From Megalopta genalis (Eukaryota; Arthropoda; Insecta; Hymenoptera; Halictidae), in contig NW_027476729.1 of assembly GCF_051020955.1 (NCBI RefSeq), positions 85,521 to 149,520 on the forward strand: a stretch of 64,000 nt of DNA, read 5' to 3'. The notes beneath the pieces were generated by a model. That model ran no database searches. It worked only from the letters and a program-made list of their open reading frames with translations, and was not told the origin of the DNA. How positions within the stretch are numbered: the first letter of the stretch is position 1; each line of letters opens with the position of its first letter. Shown one piece after another: positions 52,156-63,752 of this stretch. The translations under genes and the position numbers were made by a program.

Positions 52156-53141
52156 ATTTGAAGCTAAACCTTCTACTCCGCATTGATTTGAAGCTAAATC
52201 ATGTGTTTCACATGCATTTGAAGCTTATCCTTCTATTCCGCATTGATTTGAAGCTAAATCATGTGTTTCGCATGCATTTGAAGCTAAACCTTCTACTCCG
52301 CATTGATTTGAAGCTAAATCATGTGTTTCGCATGCATTTGATGCTAAACCATATATTCCGGATTGATTTCAAGCTAACTCATGTGTTTCGAATGCATTTG
52401 AAGCTAAACCTTCTACTTCGCATTGATTTGAATCTAAATCATTTGTTTCGCATGCATTTGAAGCTAAAACTTCTATACCGCATTGATTTGAAGCTAAATC
52501 ATGTGTTTCGCATGCATTTGAAGCTAAACCATATATTCCGGATTGATTTGAAGCTAACTCATGTGTTTCGAATGCATTTGAAGCTAAACCTTCTATTCCG
52601 CATTGATTTGAAGCTAAATCATGTGTTCGCATGCATTGAAGCTAAACCTTCTACTCCGCATTGATTTGAAGCTAAATCATGTATTTCGCATGCATTTGAA
52701 GCTAAACCATATATTCCGCATTGATTTGAAGCTAACTCATGTGTTTCGCATGCATTTGAAGCTAAACCATATATTCCGGATTGATTTGAAGCTAACTCAT
52801 GTGTTTCGAATGCATTTGAAGCTAAACCTTCTACTCGCATTGATTTGAATCTAAATCATGTGTTTCGTATGCATTTGAAGCTAAACCTTCTACTCCTCAT
52901 TTATATGAAGCTAAATCATGTGTTTCGCATGCATTTGCATCTAAACCTTATATTCCGCATTGATTTGAAGCTAACTCATGTGTTTCGCATGCATTTGAAG
53001 CTAAACCTTCTACTCCGCATTGATTTGAAGCTAAATCATGTGTTTCGCATTGATTTGAAGCAAAACCTTCTATTCCGCATTGTTTTGAAGCTAAATCATG
53101 TGTTTTCGCATGCATTTGAAGCTAATCCTTCCACTCCGCAT

Positions 53142-55465
53142 TGATTTGAAGCTAAATCTTCTACTCCACATTGATTTGATGCTAACTCATGTGTTTCGTA
53201 TGCATTTGAAGCTAAACCTTCTATTCCGCATTGATTTGAAGCTAACTCATGTGTTTCGCATGCATTTGAAGTTAAACCTTCTACTTCGCATTGATTTGAA
53301 GCTAAATCATGTGTTTCGCATGGATTTGAAGCAAAACCTTCTACTCCGCATTGATTTAAAGCAGAATCATTTGTTACGCATGCATTTGAATCTAAACCTT
53401 CTATTAGGCATTGATTTGAAGCTAAATCATGTGTTTTCGCATGCATTTGAAGCTAAACCTTATATTCCGCATTGATTTGAACCTAACTCATGTGTTTCGC
53501 ATGAATTTGAAGTTAAACCTTCTACTCCGCATTGATTTGAAGCTAAATCATGTGTTTCGCATGCATTTGAAGCTAAACCTTCTACACCGCATTGATTTGA
53601 AGCCAAGTCATGTGTTTCGCATGGATTTGAAGCAAAACCTTCTACTTCGCATTGTTTTGAAGCTAAATCATGTGTTTCGCATGCATTTGAAGCTAAACCA
53701 TATATTCCGCATTGATTTGAAGCTAACTCATGTGTTTCGAATGCATTTGAAGCTAAACCTTCTACTCCGCATTGATTTGAAGCTAAATCATGTGTTTCGC
53801 ATGCATTTGAAGCTAAACCTTCTATTCCGCATTGATTTGAAGCTAAATCATGTGTTTCGCATGCATTTGAAGCTAAACCATATATTCCGGATTGATTTGA
53901 AGCTAACTCATGTGTTTCGAATGCATTTGAAGCTATACCTTCTACTTCGCATTGATTTGAAGCTAACTAATGTGTTTCGTATGCATTTGAAACTAAACCT
54001 TCTACTCCTCATTTATATGAAGCTAAATCATGTGTTTCGCATGCATTTGAAGCTAAACCTTGTGTTCCGCATTGATTTGAAGCTAAATCAAGTGTTTCGC
54101 ATGCATTTGAAGCTAACCTTCTACTCCACATTGATTTGAAGCTAACTCATGTTTTTCGTATGCATTTGAAGCTAAACCTTCTACTCCTCATTGATATGAA
54201 GCTAAATCATGTGTTTCGCAAGCATTTGAAGCTAAACCTTCTACTCCACATAGATTTCAAGCTAAATCAAGTGTTTCGCATGCATTTGAATCTAAACCTT
54301 CTACTTCGCATTGTTTTGAAGCTAAATCATGTGTTTCGCATGCATTTGAAGCTAAACCATATATTCCGCATTGATTTGAAGCTAACTCATGTGTTTCGAA
54401 TGCATTTGAAGCTAAACCTTCTACTCCGCATTGATTTGAAGCTAAATCATGTGTTTCGCATGCATTTGAAGATAAACCTTCTACTCCGCATTGATTTAAA
54501 ACTAAAACATGTGTTTCGCAAGCATTTGAAGCTAAACCTTCTTCTTCGCATTGATTTGAAGCAAAATCATTTGTTACGCACGCATTTGAAGCTTAACCTT
54601 CTATTCGGCATTGATTTGAAGCTAAATCATGTGTTTCGCATGCATTTGAAGCTAAACCTTCTACTCCACATTGATTTCAAGCTAAGTCATGTGTTTCGCA
54701 TGGATTTGAAGCAAAACCTTCTACTTCGCATTGATTGGAAGCTAACTCATGTGTTTCGTATGCATTTGATGATAAACCTTCTACTCCTCATTGATATGAA
54801 GCTAAATCATGTGTTTCGCATGCATTCGAAGCTAAACCTTACACTCGCATTGATTTGAAGCAAAATCATTTGTTACGCATGCATTTGAAGCTAAACATTC
54901 TATTCGGCATTGATTTGAAGCTAAATCATGTGTTTCGCATGCATTTGAAGATAAACCTTCTACTCCGCATTGATTTAAAACTAAAACATGTGTTTCGCAA
55001 GCATTTGAAGCTAAACCTTCTACTTCGCATTGATTTGAAGCTAAATCATGTGTTTCGCATGCATTTGAAGCTAAACCATATATTCCGGATTGATTTGAAG
55101 CTAACTCATGTGTTTCGAATGCATTTGAAACTAAACCTTCTACTCCGCATTGATTTGAATCTAAATCATGTGTTTCGCATGCATTTGAAGCTAAAACTTC
55201 TATACCGCATTGATTTGAAGCTAACTCATGTGTTTAGCATGCATTTGAAGCTAAACCTTCTACTCCGCATTGATTTGAAGCTAAATCATGTGTTTCGCAT
55301 GAATTTGAAGCTAAGCCTTCTATTCCGCATTGATTTGAAGCTAAATCATGTGTTTCGCATGCATTTGAAGCTAAACCTCCACTCCGCACTGATTTGAAGC
55401 TAAATCATGTGTTTTCGCATGCATTTGAATCTAAACCTTATATTCCGTACTGATTTTGAAGCTAA
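53142..55465. repeat. Multi-unit block P, copy 3
   Basis: Starts at a hybrid B/A monomer (53,142-53,171) and ends at the ccgtactgattttg junction near 55,444. It includes the 180 bp missing in copy 1. It is about 2.3 kb long and is the most complete of the three copies. Scattered one-base deletions occur near 54,115, 54,846 and 55,378. Confidence 0.83.
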
Positions 55466-55466
55466 C
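55444..55466. repeat. Amplified +1 insertion junction, copy 6
   Basis: Same ccgtactgattttgaagct insertion variant as at 20,691, at the end of block P copy 3. It is followed by aactcatg as in copies 3 and 4. Confidence 0.84.
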
Positions 55467-55799
55467 TCATGTGTTTCGCATGCATTTGAAGCTAAACCTT
55501 CTACTCCGCATTGATTTGAAGCTAAATCATGTGTTTCACATGCATTTGAAGCTAAACCTTCTATTCCGCATTGATGTGACACTAACTCATGTGTTTCGCA
55601 TGCATTGGAAGTTAAACCTTCTACTCCGCATTGATTTGAAGCTAAATCATGTGTTTCGCATGCATTTGAAGATAAACCTTCTACTCCGCATTGATTTAAA
55701 ACTAAAACATGTGTTTCGCAAGCATTTGAAGCTAATCCTTCTACTTCGCATTGATTTGAATCTAAATCATGTGTTTCGCATGCATTTGAAGCTAAACCT

Positions 55800-58670
55800 T
55801 CTACTCCACATTGATTTCAAGCTAAGTCATGTGTTTCGCATGGATTTGAAGCAAAACCTTCTACTTCGCATTGTTTTGAAGCTAAATCATGTGTTTCGCA
55901 TGCATTTGAAGCTAAACCATATATTCCGCATTGATTTGAAGCTAACTCATGTGTTTCGAATGCATTTGAAGCTAAACCTTCTACTCCGCATTGATTTGAA
56001 GCTAAATCATGTGTTTCGCATGCATTTGAAGATAATCCTTCTACTCCGCATTGATTTAAAACTAAAACATGTGTTTCGCAAGCATTTCAAGCTAGACCTT
56101 CTACTTCGCATTGATTTGAAGCTAAATCATGTGTTTCGCATGCATTTGAAGCTAAACCTTCTACTCCGCATTGATTTGAAGCTAAATCATGTGTTTCGCA
56201 TGGATTTGAAGCAAAACCTTCTACTTCGCATTGTTTTGAAGCTAAATCATGTGTTTCGCATGCATTTGAAGCTAAACCATATATCCGCATTGATTTGAAG
56301 CTAACTCATGTGTTTCGAATCCATTTGAAGCTAAACCTTCTACTCCGCATTGAATTGAAGCTAAATCATGTGTTTCGCATGCATTTGAAGCTAAACCTTC
56401 TATTCCGCATTGATTTGAAGCTAACTCATGTGTTTCGCATGCATTTGAAGTTAAACCTTCTACTTCGCATTGATTTGAAGCAAAATCATTTGTTACGCAC
56501 GCATTTGAAGCTTAACCTTCTATTCGGCATTGATTTGAAGCTAAATCATGTGTTTCGCATGCATTTGAAGCTAAATCTTCTACTCCACATTGATTTCTAG
56601 CTAAGTCATGTGTTTCGCATGGATTTGAAGCAAAACCTTCTTCTTCGCATTGATTGGAAGCTAACTCATGTGTTTCGTATGCATTTGATGCAAAACCTTC
56701 TACTCCTCATTGATATGAAGCTAAATCATGTGTTTCGCATGCATTTGAAGCTAATCCTTCCACTCCGCATTGATTTGAAGCTAAATCATGTGTTTCGCAT
56801 GGATTTGAAGCAAAACCTTCTACTTAGCATTGATTTGAAGCTAAATCATGTGTTTCGCATGCATTTGAAGCTAAACTTATATTCCGCATTGATTTGAAGC
56901 TAACTCATGTGTTTCGCATGCATTTGAAGCTAAACCTTCTACTCCACATTGATTTCAAGCTAAGTCATGTGTTTCGCATGGATTTGAAGCAAAACCTTCT
57001 ACTTCGCATTGATTTGAAGCAAAATCATTTGTTACGCAAGCATTTGAAGCTAAACCTACTAGTCGGCATTGATTTGAAGCTAAATCATGTGTTTTCGCAT
57101 GCATTTGAAGCTAAACCTTATATTCCGCATTGATTTGAAGCTAACTCATGTGTTTCGCATGCATTTGAAGCTAATCCTTCTACTCCGCATTGATTTGAAG
57201 CTAAATCATGTGTTTCGCATGCATTTGAAGCTAAACCTTCTACTCCGCATTGATTTGAATCTAAATCATGTGTTTCGCATGCATTTGAAGCTAAACCTTC
57301 TATTCCGCATTGATTTGAAGCTTACTCATGTGTTTCGCATGCATTTGAAGTTAAACCTTCTACTTCGCATTGATTTGAAGCTAAATCATGTGTTTCGCAT
57401 GGATTTGAATCAAAACCTTCTACTCCGCATTGATTTAAAGCAAAATCATTTGTTACGCATGCATTTGAATCTAAACTTTTTATTAGGCATTGATTTGAAG
57501 CTAACTCATGTGTTTCGCATCCATTTGAAGCTAAACCTTCTACTCCACATTGATTTCAAGCTAAGTCATGTGTTTCGCATGGATTTGAAGCAAAACCTTC
57601 TACTTCGCATTGATTTGAAGCAAAATCATTTGTTACGCATGCATTTGAAGCTAAACCATATATTCCGGATTGATTTGAAGCTAACTCATGTGTTTCGAAT
57701 GCATTTGAAACTAAACCTTCTACTCCGCATTGATTTGAATCTAAATCATGTGTTTCGCATGCATTTGAAGCTAAAACTTCTATACCGCATTGATTGAAGC
57801 TAACTCATGTGTTTAGCATGCATTTGAAGCTAAACCTTCTACTCCGCATTGATTTGAAGCTAAATCATGTGTTTCGCATGCATTTGAAGCTAATCCTTCT
57901 ACTCCGCATTGATTTGAAGCTAACTCATGTGTTTCGCATGCATTTGAAGCTAATCCTTCTACTCCGCATTGATTTGAAGCTAAATCATGTGTTTCGCATG
58001 CATTTGAAGCTAAACCTTCTACTCCGCATTGATTTGAATCTAAATCATGTGTTTCGCATGCATTTGAAGCTAAACCTTCTATTCCGCATTGATTTGAAAC
58101 TTACTCATGTGTTTCGCATGCATTTGAAGCTAAACCTTCTACTCCACATTGATTTCAAGCTAAGTCATGTGTTTCGCATGGATTTGAAGCAAAACCTTCT
58201 ACTTCGCATTGTTTTGAAGCTAAATCATGTGTTTCGCATGCATTTGAAGCTAAACCATATATTCCGCATTGATTTGAAGCTAACTCATGTGTTTCGAATG
58301 CATTTGAAGCTAAACCTTCTACTCCGCATTGATTTGAAGCTAAATCATGTGTTTCGCATGCATTTGAAGATAATCCTTCTACTCCGCATTGATTTAAAAC
58401 TAAAACATGTGTTTCGCAAGCATTTGAAGCTAGACCTTCTACTTCGCATTGATTTGAAGCTAAATCATGTGTTTCGCATGCATTTGAAGCTAAACCTTCT
58501 ACTCCGCATTGATTTGAAGCTAAATCATGTGTTTCGCATGGATTTGAAGCAAAACCTTCTACTTCGCATTGTTTTGAAGCTAAATCATGTGTTTCGCATG
58601 CATTTGAAGCTAAACCATATATTCCGCATTGATTTGAAACTAACTCATGTGTTTCGAATCCATTTGAAGC
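55800..58670. repeat. Duplication with 2,340-bp period
   Basis: About 55,800-56,330 recurs at 58,140-58,670 (39 units). Shared rare variants are gaagataatcc, gctagaccttc and cgaatccatttg. A shorter repeat with gctaatccttctactcc and gaatctaaatc links about 57,140-57,330 to 57,900-58,100. Confidence 0.8.
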
Positions 58671-59316
58671 TAAACCTTCTATTCCGCATTGATTTGAAGC
58701 TAAATCATGTGTTTCGCATGCTGTGAAGCTAAACCTTCTACTCCGCATTGATTTGAAGCTAAATCATGTGTTTCGCATGCATTTGAAGCTAAACCTTCCA
58801 CTCCGCACTGATTTGAAGCTAACTCATGTGTTTCGCATGCATTTGAAGTTAAACCTTCTACTTCGCATTGATTTGAGCTAAATCATGTGTTTCGCATGGA
58901 GTTGAAGCAAAACCTTCTACTCCGCATTAATTTGAAGCAAAATCATTTGTTACGCATGCATTTGAAGCTAAACCTTCTATTAGCATTGATTTGAAGCTAA
59001 ATCGTGTGTTTCGCATGCATTTGAAGCTAAACCATCTACTCCACATTGATTTCAAGCTAAGTCATGTGTTTCGCATGGATTTGAAGCAAAACCTTCTACT
59101 TCGCATTGATTTGATGCTAACTCTGTGTTTCATATGCATTTGAAGCTAAACCTTATATTCGCATTGATTTGAAGCTAACTCATGTGTTTCGCATGCAGTT
59201 GAAGTTAAACCTTCTACTCCGCATTGATTTGAAGCTAAATCATGTGTTTCGCATGCATTTGAAGCTAAACCTTCTACACCGCATTGATTTGAAGCCAAGT
59301 CATGTGTCTCGCATGT

Positions 59317-59360
59317 ATTTGATGCGATCTCGTTTGTTTCGCATGCAGTTGAAGCTAAAC
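59317..59360. repeat. Truncated trimer element, copy 5
   Basis: The first monomer, atttgatgcgatctcgtttg, is followed by agttgaagc, which then runs into an ordinary A monomer instead of the tatctcaagt part. The same truncation recurs near 63,276 and probably 60,027. Confidence 0.82.
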
Positions 59361-59701
59361 CTTCTACTCCGCATTGATTTGAACTAAATCATGTGTTTCG
59401 CGTGCATTTGAAGCTAAACCTTCTATTCCGCATTGATTTGACGCTAACTCATGTGTTTCGCTGCATTGGAAGTTAACCTTCTACTCCGCTTGATTTGAAG
59501 CTAAATCATGTGTTTCGCATGCATTTGAAGCTAAACCTTCTATTCCGCATTGATTTGAAGCTAAATCATGTGTTTCGCATGCATGTGAGCTAAACCTTCT
59601 ACTCCGCATTGATTTGAAGCTAAATCATGTGTTTCATATTCATTTGAAGCTAAACCTGCTACTCCGCATTCATTTGAAGCCAAATAATGTGTTTCGCATG
59701 G

Positions 59702-59791
59702 ATTTGATGCGATCTCGTTTGTTTCGCATGCAGTTGAAGCTAAATCATTTATATCTCAAGTATTTGAAGATAACTCATGTGTTTAGCATGC
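59702..59791. repeat. Diverged trimer element, copy 6
   Basis: Complete trimer with gaagataac in the third monomer, ending gtttagcatgc. It is preceded by gccaaataatg and gcatgg rather than gccaagtc and gcatgt. Confidence 0.86.
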
Positions 59792-60026
59792 ATTGAAGTT
59801 AAACCTTCTACTCCGCATTGATTTGAGCTAAATCATGTGTTTCGCATGCATTTGAAGCTAAACCTTCTATTCCGCATTGATTTGAAGCTAAATCATGTGT
59901 TTCGCATGCATGTGAAGCTAAACTTCTACTCCGCATTGATTTGAAGCTAAATCATGTGTTTCGATGCATTTGAAGCTAAAACTTCTACACGCATTGATTT
60001 GAAGCCAAGTCATGTGTCTCGCATGT

Positions 60027-60075
60027 ATTTGATGCGATCTCGTTTGTTTGCATCGCAGTTGAAGCTAATCCTTCT
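60027..60075. repeat. Truncated and disturbed trimer element, copy 7
   Basis: First monomer intact (gatgcgatctcgtttg), then gcatcgcagttgaagc and irregular bases (cttcttcagctcgc). Confidence 0.7.
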
Positions 60076-60174
60076 TCAGCTCGCATGATTTGAAGCTAAA
60101 TATGTGTTTCGCGTGCATTTGAAGCTAAACTTCTATTCCGCATTGATTTGACGCTAACTCATTGTTTCGCATGC

Positions 60175-60290
60175 ATTGGAAGTTTAAACTTCTATCAGCA
60201 ATGATTTGAAGCTAAATCATGTGTTCGCATGAATTTGAGCTAAACTTTACTTCTCATTACGAATTGTGAAGGTGTTTTGAAGCTAAATCA
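60175..60290. other. Most degenerate patch of the array
   Basis: Two units are badly disrupted: agtttaaacttctatcagc near 60,181, then ctttacttctcattacg and gaattgtgaaggtg near 60,244-60,274, before the repeat resumes at ttttgaagctaaatc. About 35 bases do not align to the repeat. Matching blocks near 59,500 and 63,500 have ordinary units here. A consensus error or a short filler insertion at a break would both fit. Confidence 0.7.
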
Positions 60291-60423
60291 TGTGTTTCGC
60301 ATGCATGTGAAGCTAAACCTTCTACTCGCATTGATTTGAAGCTAAATCATGTGTTTCATATTCATTTGAAGCTAAACCTGCTACTCCGCATTCATTTGAA
60401 GCCAAATAATGTGTTTCGCATGG

Positions 60424-60513
60424 ATTTGATGCGATCTCGTTTGTTTCGCATGCAGTTGAAGCTAAATCATTTATATCTCAAGTATTTGAAGATAACTCAT
60501 GTGTTTAGCATGC
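60424..60513. repeat. Diverged trimer element, copy 8
   Basis: Complete; gaagataac form, ending gtttagcatgc as in copy 6. Confidence 0.87.
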
Positions 60514-60753
60514 ATTTGAAGTTAAACCTTCTACTCCGCATTGATTTGAAGCTAAATCATGTGTTTCGCATGCATTTGAAGCTAAACCTTCTATTCCGCA
60601 TTGATTTGAAGCTAAATCATGTGTTTCGCATGCATGTGAAGCTAAACCTTCTACTCCGCATTGATTTGAAGCTAAATCATGTGTTTCGCATTCATTTGAA
60701 GCTAAACCTTCTACTCCGCATTGATTTGTAGCCAAATAATGTGTTTCGCATGG

Positions 60754-60842
60754 ATTTGATGCGATCTCGTTTGTTTCGCATGCAGTTGAAGCTAAATCAT
60801 TTATATCTCAAGTATTGAAGATAACTCATGTGTTTCGCATGC
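60754..60842. repeat. Diverged trimer element, copy 9
   Basis: Complete apart from one missing t (agtattgaag), ending tttcgcatgc. It starts exactly 330 bp (11 monomers) after the start of copy 8. Confidence 0.86.
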
Positions 60843-61923
60843 ATTTGAAGCTAAACCTTCTACTTCGCATTGATTTGAAGCTAAATCATGTGTTTCGCAT
60901 GCATTTGAATCTAAACCATATATTCCGGATTGATTTGAAGCTAACTCATGTGTTTCGAATGCATTTGAAGCTAAACCTTCCACTCCGCCTTGATTTGAAG
61001 CTAAATCATGTGTTTCTAATGCATTTGAAGCAAAACCTCCTATTCCGCATTGATTTGAAGCTAACTCATGTGTTTCGCATGCATTTGAAGTTAAACCTTC
61101 TACTCTGCATTGATTTGAAGCAAAATCATTTGTTACGCATGCATATGAAGCTAAAACTTCCACTCCGCATTGATTTGAAGCTAAATCATGTGTTTCGCAT
61201 GCATTCGAAGCTAAACCTTACACTCCGCATTGATTTGAAGCCAAATCATTTGTTACGCATGCATTTGAAGCTAAACCTTCTATTCGGCATTGATTTGAAG
61301 CTAAATCATGTGTTTCGCAAGCATTTGAAGCTAAACCTTCTACTCCACATTGATTTCAAGCTACGTCATGTGATTCGCATGGATTTGAAGCAAATCCTTC
61401 TACTTCGCATTGATTTGAAGCTAACTCATGTGTTTCATATGCATTTGAAGCTAAACCTTCTATTCCGCATTGATTTGAAGCTAACTCATGTGTTTCGCAT
61501 GCAGTTGAAGTTAAACCTTCTACTCCGCATTGATTTGAAGCTAAATCATGTGTTTCGCATGCATTTGAAACTAAACCTTCTATTCCGCATTGATTTGAAG
61601 CTAAATCATGTGTTCCGCATGCATTTGAAGCTAAACCTTCCACTCCGCACTGATTTAAAGCTAAAACATGTGTTTCGCATGCATTTGAAGCTAAACCTTC
61701 TATTCCGCATTGATTTGAAGCTAACTCATGTGTTTTGCATGCATTTGAAGTTAACCTTCTACTTCGCATTGATTTGAAGCTAAATCATGTGTGTTTCGCA
61801 TGGAGTTGAAGCAAAACCTTCTACTCCGCATTAATTTGAAGCAAAATCATTTGTTACGCATGCATTTGAAGCTAAACCTTCTACTCCGCATTGATTTGAA
61901 GCCAAATAATGTGTTTCGCATGG

Positions 61924-62013
61924 ATTTGATGCGATCTCGTTTGTTTCGCATGCAGTTGAAGCTAAATCATTTATATCTCAAGTATTTGAAGATAACTCAT
62001 GTGTTTCGCATGG
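61924..62013. repeat. Diverged trimer element, copy 10
   Basis: Complete; gaagataac form, entered from gccaaataatg and gcatgg. Confidence 0.87.
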
Positions 62014-62254
62014 ATTTAAAGCAAAACCTTCTACTTCGCATTGATTTGAAGCTAACTCATGTGTTTCATATGCATTTGAAGCTAAACCTTCTATTCCGCA
62101 TTGATTTGAAGCTAAACTCATATGTTTCGCATGCAGTTGAAGTTAAACCTTCTACTCCGCATTGATTTGAAGCTAAATCATGTGTTGCGCATGCATTTGA
62201 AGGTAAACCTTCTACACCGCATTGATTTGAAGCCAAGTCATGTGTCTCGCATGT

Positions 62255-62344
62255 ATTTGATGCAATCTCGTTTGTTTCGCATGCAGTTGAAGCTAAATCA
62301 TTTATATCTCAAGTATTTGAAGATAACTCATGTGTTTCGCATGC
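62255..62344. repeat. Diverged trimer element, copy 11
   Basis: Complete; reads gatgcaatctcg instead of gatgcgatctcg (loss of a CpG), entered from gccaagtc and gtgtctcgcatgt. Confidence 0.86.
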
Positions 62345-62404
62345 ATTTGATGCTAAACCTTCTACTCCGCATTGATTTGAAGCTAAATCAAGTGTTTCGC
62401 ATGG

Positions 62405-62494
62405 ATTTGATGCGATCTCGTTTGTTTCGCATGCAGTTGAAGCTAAATCATTTATATCTCAAGTATTTGAAGATAACTCATGTGTTTCGCATGC
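62405..62494. repeat. Diverged trimer element, copy 12
   Basis: Complete; only 150 bp (five monomers) after copy 11, the closest spacing in the window. Confidence 0.87.
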
Positions 62495-63275
62495 ATTTGA
62501 AGCTAAACCTTCTACTTCGCATTGATTTGAAGCTAAATCATGTGTTTCGCATGCATTGAAGCTAAACCATATATTCCGGATTGATTTGAAGCTAACTCAT
62601 GTGTTTCGAATGCATTTGAAGCTAAACCTTCCACTCTCCGCATTGATTTGAAGCTAAATCATGTGTTTCTATGCATTTGAAGCAAAACCTCCTATTCCGC
62701 ATTGATTTGAAGCTAACTCATGTGTTTCGCATGCATTTGAAGTTAAACCTTCTACTCTGCATTGATTTGAAGCAAAATCATTTGTTACGGATGCATATGA
62801 AGCTAAAACTTCCACTCCGCATTGATTTGAAGCTAAATCATGTGTTTCGCATGCATTCGAAGCTAAACCTTACACTCCGCATTGATTTGAAGCCAAATCA
62901 TTGTGTTACGCATGCATTTGAAGCTAAACCTTCTATTCCGGCATTGATTTGAAGCTAAATCGTGTGTTTCGCATGCATTTGAAGCTAAACCATCTACTCC
63001 ACATTGATTTCAAGCTAAGTCATGTGTTTCGCATGGATTTGAAGCAAAACCTTCTACTTCGCATTGATTTGATGCTAACTCATGTGTTCATATGCATTTG
63101 AAGCTAAACCTTATATTCCGCATTGATTTGAAGCTAACTCATGTGTTTCGCATGCAGTTGAAGTTAAACCTTCTACTCCGCATTGATTTGAAGCTAAATC
63201 ATGTGTTTCGCATGCATTTGAAGCTAAACCTTCTACACCGCATTGATTTGAAGCCAAGTCATGTGTCTCGCATGT

Positions 63276-63320
63276 ATTTGATGCGATCTCGTTTGTTTCG
63301 CATGCAGTTGAAGCTAAACC
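63276..63320. repeat. Truncated trimer element, copy 13
   Basis: Same truncation as copy 5: the first monomer plus agttgaagc, then an ordinary A monomer. Confidence 0.82.
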
Positions 63321-63664
63321 TTCTACTCCGCATTGATTTGAAGCTAAATCATGTGTTTCGCGTGCATTTGAAGCTAAACCTTCTATTCCGCATTGATTTG
63401 ACGCTAACTCATGTGTTTCGCATGCATTGGAAGAGTAAACCTTCTACTCGCATTAATTTGAAGCTAAATCATGTGTTTCGCATGCATTTGAAGCTAAAAC
63501 TCTTATTCACGCATTGATTTGAAGCTAAATCATGTGTTTCGCATGCATGTGAAGCTAAACCTTCTACTCGCATTGATTTGAAGCTAAATCATGTGTTTCA
63601 TATTCATTTGAAGCTAAACCTGCTACTCCGCCTTCATTTGAAGCCAAATAATGTGTTTCGCATG

Positions 63665-63752
63665 GATTGATGCGATCTCGTTTGTTTCGCATGCAGTTGA
63701 AGCTAAATCATTTATCTCAAGTATTTGAAGATAACTCATGTGTTTAGCATGC
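63665..63752. repeat. Diverged trimer element, copy 14
   Basis: Close to copy 6 but with a lost t (gcatggattgatg) and a shortened tttatctcaag. It ends gtttagcatgc. Confidence 0.83.
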
